A stretch of DNA of 64,000 nt, from contig CAKAKS010000022.1 in NCBI GenBank assembly GCA_916700875.1, forward strand, positions 18,214,565 to 18,278,564, given 5' to 3'. Every line of letters starts with the position of its first letter. Within the stretch, counting starts at the first letter, position 1. This document shows positions 59,761 to 64,000 of this stretch, in pieces. The notes beneath the pieces were generated by a model, which worked only from the letters and a program-made list of their open reading frames with translations, searched no databases and was not told the DNA's origin. The stretch comes from Sebastes aleutianus. Its lineage: Eukaryota; Chordata; Actinopteri; Perciformes; Sebastidae. Position numbers and translations under genes: made by a program.

Positions 59761-60639
59761 ATGCATTGCACGGCTGCTTACGTAGAATGGGAATCATGGA
59801 AAGAAATGGACGTATACCATTAGTGGATTTAACATAATAGACATGACCACTGACTGTTTGTGTAACAATTTAGTCACAAATTCACAGACTGGCCAAAACA
59901 CGGTCCAGACATATGCTCGGTTTTGACTGAGTCTTGTTAAAAGATACATAACTTATGACCCCCGTAACTGTATATGGTTAGAATAGGTGGATAACATCCT
60001 TAAAAACTTACTTTTCTGTCTTGCATTAGGCTCTCAAACACGAGAGAGGATTATTTTTGGAAGTAGAAGTGACTTTTTGTGCACATCGATAGTCATCAAC
60101 ACTGTGGAGCATCCCTGCTGAGTTTTGAGGGTATTTTCAGACTTTTAACCAGATGTCTATTTTGCTCTCAGGGCCTCATTTTGCAGCACAAAGTTGAAAT
60201 AAGTGCACTAATTAAAGTAACTGTTTCTGGAAAGAGATGTTCAATTCTTTAAATGCCATTTTTTCCAAAGCTGTGAGCACTAAAAATGAAATTCTGATCA
60301 CGTCCTTTTGTTTTTGAGGTGGATGAATACATCTCACTGACCCTTTAAGTCTGCCTTATTTACATACATACAAAAACATATAGTGTATATATATAAAGCC
60401 ATTTAAAGGTATTTAAATTCTACATACTGCAGGCTGAACTCCATTGCAAATTTAACTCATTTTAGATGCATGTTGTGCAGTGTTGAACTTGATCTTCAAG
60501 TCTGAAATAAAGTTTTTTTTTAGTCAATTTATAATACATAAATAATACATAAATTCCGATCAATCACTACACTGTTTACACTACCCGCTGTATTATTAAG
60601 GCATGAAAAGCTGAAGCTAAACACAAAACTCCAACTCAC
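59761..60639. other. Intergenic, no gene seen
   Basis: AT-rich DNA. No repeat family, exon or structure recognised. Confidence 0.4.
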
Positions 60640-60699
60640 CTCTTTGTTTGTCTTCTTTCTCCTCTGGTCTCTCTTTGGCTTACTTGCAACCAAAAGTTC
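60640..60699 (-). other. Candidate small minus-strand exon, gene unknown
   Basis: On the minus strand an acceptor (gcatgtttcag) and donor (GAG/gtgagttgg) bound exactly 60 bases with an open frame reading ELLVASKPKRDQRRKKTNKE: lysine/arginine-rich, like a basic linker. Both splice sites are good consensus. It could be an exon of an unrecognised minus-strand gene or an upstream exon of the GPCR; phase 0 on both sides would allow either. It may also be chance. Confidence 0.3.
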
Positions 60700-61081
60700 C
60701 TGAAACATGCAAACACGCACAAACATGCACAACTATCTATAGGATAGAAAAAACAAATGAGCAGGTGTTTAGTGTTGATTTTACACGCTTGAATGCAAAG
60801 AGGTATGTATGTCTTTGCCATGCAGGTGATTTCCATTGCTTGCAGTGTGTTTACTGCCTGTTTTCCTTGCTTGTGGTCACCTCTTCTTTCTATATGGGGA
60901 CAATTCTCATTATCAGAGTTTCTAAGTTTGACAACATGCTACTGTTTGAAAGTCCATCACTCTTATTTAATCAAAAGGCTGTAACACTTTTAGCTCTATT
61001 AAATGTGATGTGGCTTAAAGATGTTGTTTATCCTTTAATTAGTTGTGTAACTGTTGAAAGTGGCCCAATGTTATAGGTTTA

Positions 61082-61400
61082 TTAACACAAAACATTTAAT
61101 AGATTTCCCGCTGTATATCTGAGTTTATAACCTCTGGTTTTGTGGACGTATAACATGTGTGGGAGTGCGTGCGCGACAAGTGACACTATGTAGATGAGCT
61201 CCTGTGCCTCTCTGTCATAGTGTATCTCTTTTCTTGACACATGATAATGTGAAGACGGCCCAATATATAGGTTTATTAAATGCAAAACGGATTTCCCTGC
61301 TGTGAATCTTAGTTTAGAACCTCTTTGTGGACCCTTTGTGGACGTAATAGCATGTGTATGCGTGCACGACTGTGCGCATAAGTGACAGTATGTATACACC
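61082..61400. repeat. Imperfect tandem duplication of ~180 bp
   Basis: Two similar halves: ttaacacaaaacatttaata with tctgagtttataacctctgg and gacgtataacatgtgtggg (61082-61165); then tttattaaatgcaaaacgg, tcttagtttagaacctcttt and gacgtaatagcatgtgtatg (61271-61360). Each is followed by gtgcgcgac/gtgcacgac and aagtgaca-gtatgta words. No coding function. Confidence 0.6.
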
Positions 61401-61847
61401 TCTTTGTCATTTCTTTCATGAAACGTGATAATGTTAATTATACACTTAATAAAGGCTATGTGAATTTTTTATTTTTATTTTACACAGACCAGCCTGTTTA
61501 TGTGTCTGTTTCTCACTTGTGATCAGTGTCTTGGAATGAGCATATCTGTCCAGTAAACTAAAGCCAGCCTCCTCTACCTAATTAACTAGTCGCTGCTACA
61601 TCAACTTTCCAACCCCACATATAGCACATCTTTTATTTTTGGTGTAAATATGAGACACAACGCCATCTGAGTTTCCCTTTTTCTGTCATCTAAGTCCAGT
61701 GTGAACAGACCAACCACTCCATCTTCCTCATGTGTCAGCGTCGCTCTGCAGGCAAATGAGGTCATCTCATTTTCAACTGTCATGAAGCTGTGATGGATTA
61801 GCTCCGTCTTCTTCTGAATTTCCTGTCCTGTCCTTCTTTTCTCTCAC

Positions 61848-61882
61848 CTGTTCTTCATCTATTTCCCTCCTCTTCCTCTCTT
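61848..61882 (-). other. Second candidate minus-strand exon, gene unknown
   Basis: Bounded by ctctgacag and CAG/gtgagagaa, 35 bases; with two bases carried over the frame reads ERKRREIDEEQ, a charged coiled-coil-like stretch. Its 3' phase (0) matches the candidate exon at 60640-60699. Short length makes chance plausible. Confidence 0.22.
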
Positions 61883-62469
61883 CTGTCAGAGTAGCACACA
61901 TTGAAAACGCACGCTTAACCGTTCAACTAAACAAAAGTCTCTTTATTCAGTTTTTATGGCAGTCTTATTATTATTATACAACAAATAGTTCACAGTTAAA
62001 GAAATATTTTAAATCCCCCCCCATCAAAAATGTAAAGTGCAGATTTGTTAGTGTGTCTACTCGAGTCACTATTAAAAATTAAGACAGCCCCCACAGCTAG
62101 AGTGTAAACTGACTAAAGCAACAGTAAAGGGGCTCTTGGACAGAGTTTATGATTAAAATGCATATACAGTAGACCAAGGGAGTAACAAAGGTTAATGATT
62201 CATTTTTTAAAAATGAAATTAGGAGCAATATCCACGTTTGCTGTAAAGCTGCAGCTGAAGTCTGAAGAGAATTCAAGTGAATCAGAGTTTATTAGGTCGA
62301 CACGGTGCAGAAAGTTTCTCCGTCTCGCTGCTCAGACTTTACATATCAGTGCGTTTCTGTGCGGTTTCCAGTGCATCGAGGATAAAACGGCATTCTCACA
62401 GTGTGTCTGACCTCCTTATGTTGTTGCTGTGACTTACACAGAGAACCTCAGTTACATCACACATGAGAT
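61883..62469. other. Intergenic, no gene seen
   Basis: No feature recognised; the 71-codon plus-strand frame at 62195 has no family resemblance. Confidence 0.4.
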
Positions 62470-63240
62470 TTTCAGCCCAGTCGCGCAGTAGTTTGTGAAA
62501 TAGTCACAAAATTTAATGTATTGATTCGTGTACATTGATATGAATTTCACATGTTATCCGTGATGGTCAGCAGAAAATCAATTCGGAAGCTGGCTAAGTA
62601 GTTTTTGTCATGTAACTTCAGTACTTACTACTATTTAATTACGTCACTTCCAGTGTTATTTAAACCCAAACCGTGATCTTTTCCTAAACCTACCAAAGTA
62701 GTTTGTGCCTAAGCCTTAGGAAGTCGATCTTTTCCTAAACCTTACTAAGTAGTTTTGTTGCCTAAACCTAACCAAGTCGATCTTTTCCTAAACCTAACTA
62801 AGTAGTTTGTTACCCAAGCCTTAGCAAGTTGATCTTCCTAAACCTAACTAAGTAGTTTTGTTGTCTAAGCCTTAGCATGTCGATCTTTTCCTAAACCTAA
62901 CTAAGTAGTTTGTTGCCAAAACCTAACCAAGTCGATCTTTTCCTAAACCTAACTAAGTAGTTTGTTGCCTAACCAAGTCGATCTATTCCTAAACCTAACT
63001 AAGTAGTTTGTTGCCAAAACCTAACCAAGTCGATCTTTTCCTAAACCTAACGAAGTAGTTTGTTGCCTAAACCTAACCAAGTCAATCTTTTCCTAAACAT
63101 AACTGAGTAGTTTTATTTTGAAAAGACTGGAGCGGAAATTGTCACGTGTTGCTGGACAAAAATACGTTGTTGAAAGTCGTGCTGAGCGTCACGAAAAAAA
63201 AGGGAAATTCGTGTCTATGTGCACGAATCAAATAGGTTAA
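62470..63240. mobile_element. Repeat element with CTAAACCTAACTAAG minisatellite, copy 2
   Basis: Same ends as 40970-41585 (gattcgtgtacattgatatg; aaattcgtgtctatgtgcac) and the same gaaaagactggagcggaaat near the right. The interior at about 62660-63110 is a tandem array of roughly nine ~50-bp units, cgatcttttcctaaacctaa followed by ctaagtagtttgttgcc. Copy 1 has only three to four units, so the array expanded or contracted after insertion. Confidence 0.78.
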
Positions 63241-64000
63241 ATTAAGTGATTATTTCACAAATTGCCATGAGACTTTGTTGAGGTTTTACATGCAAACCTG
63301 CCTTGCATTAATTCAAGTTGTGATAATTATTTGCAACTATTATTCGACCCAGCTCAGATTTCCAGTCATGTACTTTATATTCTACATGTTTCCAAAAAAT
63401 CCATCAGGGACCCTGAATGACTTTACCAGTCAAACCGCCGACCATAAAACAAGCTTTTGTCTTAAATAATTGTGACAGAATGAGTTGCAGCAGTGTAGAC
63501 AGAGAAAAATAAACTTTTGTTTTTGTTTCTTTTTACATTTAGCTAACAATTCCTGTGAGAAAGAAAAGATCAATTTAAAACGATCTCTGCATCATTAAAT
63601 CCATAGAAACAGCACAAAGTTGGCCGGCTGCAGCAACAACAACAGCAGGTTAATCGCAGTGTGTTTGCTACCCATAAAGCTCCATTCTCCAGTCTGTTTT
63701 CTCCAACGCAGTGTGGTAAAATACATATTAATAAGAGCTGTAAAGTACCTTTCATTACATCACACTTCAGATTTCAGAAATTCATGTTAAGTCTTTAGCA
63801 TCAAAGCAAAAATATATATATATCTGTCTAGATATGATTATGTGGACCTCAGGAAGGCTGATAGGGATCCTTTTCTTAACAATAAACTATTAAAAAAATG
63901 AAGATTTGAGCCGCCTAAACAGTGGCGGCCGTAGACAAAGTCCTTTATGATCCTTCGTTTCCTTCAACGGAACGGTTGAACCGAATTGGTACGCCTTAAA
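63241..64000. other. Right-edge intergenic DNA, no gene seen
   Basis: A minus-strand frame starting near 63755 opens with MKGTLQLLLICILPHC, which looks like a signal peptide, but it degenerates into poly-Cys from a (CAA/CAG)n tract and has no clear donor, so I do not call it. A short (TA)n lies at 63812-63822. Confidence 0.35.

Noticed and set aside
60648..61076. 142-codon plus-strand frame
   Set aside because: It overlaps the possible minus-strand exon and part of a tandem duplication, and no recognisable domain or promoter was seen. Length alone is not sufficient.
63570..63755. Minus-strand frame beginning with a signal-peptide-like stretch
   Set aside because: Runs into a poly-Cys tract from a trinucleotide repeat and lacks a good donor; likely chance.

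Overview
The window is vertebrate nuclear DNA, almost certainly from a percomorph (spiny-rayed) teleost. It has many-exon genes with GT-AG introns, CpG-rich promoters, (TG)n and (TA)n microsatellites, and a dense load of fish-type MITEs (short non-autonomous DNA transposons), hAT-like and mariner-like relics and L2-type LINE tails. Open frames outside the spliced genes are short and mostly chance. I spliced exons by hand from acceptor/donor consensus, reading phase and remembered human proteins; no alignment was run.

Gene layout, left to right: (1) TM7SF3, minus strand, two 5' exons only (1526-5327), running off the left edge. (2) FGFR1OP2, minus strand, complete (7360-8892), 215 aa. (3) MED21, plus strand, complete (10539-14302), 145 aa, head-to-head with FGFR1OP2. 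(4) STK38L (NDR2 kinase), plus strand, 13 coding exons (22880-27772), 461 aa, with a CpG/CCAAT promoter and a noncoding first exon near 17.4-18.0 kb. (5) BMAL2 (ARNTL2), plus strand, 17 coding exons (38292-52695), 609 aa. (6) A four-exon class A GPCR, minus strand (55930-59042), 320 aa, that I cannot assign to a subfamily. Two small possible minus-strand exons lie at 60.6 and 61.85 kb. Genes 1-5 are the block found on human 12p11.2 (FGFR1OP2, TM7SF3, MED21, STK38L, ARNTL2), with a local order/orientation change around FGFR1OP2 and MED21.

The genes do not form one pathway: TM7SF3 is a membrane protein, FGFR1OP2 a coiled-coil protein, MED21 a Mediator subunit, STK38L a Hippo/NDR kinase, and BMAL2 a circadian bHLH-PAS factor. 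What links them is conserved synteny. Three of them (TM7SF3, FGFR1OP2, MED21) also have TCTCGCGA-type elements at their promoters.

Intergenic and intronic DNA is mostly repeats: several MITE families appear in two or three copies inside the window. There is a ~300-bp near-identical inverted repeat around the FGFR1OP2/MED21 first exons, a degenerate ~240-350 bp tandem array in STK38L intron 1, and minisatellite expansions inside transposons at 36.2-36.7 kb and 62.6-63.1 kb. I found no CRISPR, operon, prokaryotic system or viral gene. The items most worth a second look are the rearranged bidirectional promoter with its inverted repeat, the GPCR with degenerate activation motifs, and a CpG patch with an E-box and a RORE upstream of BMAL2.
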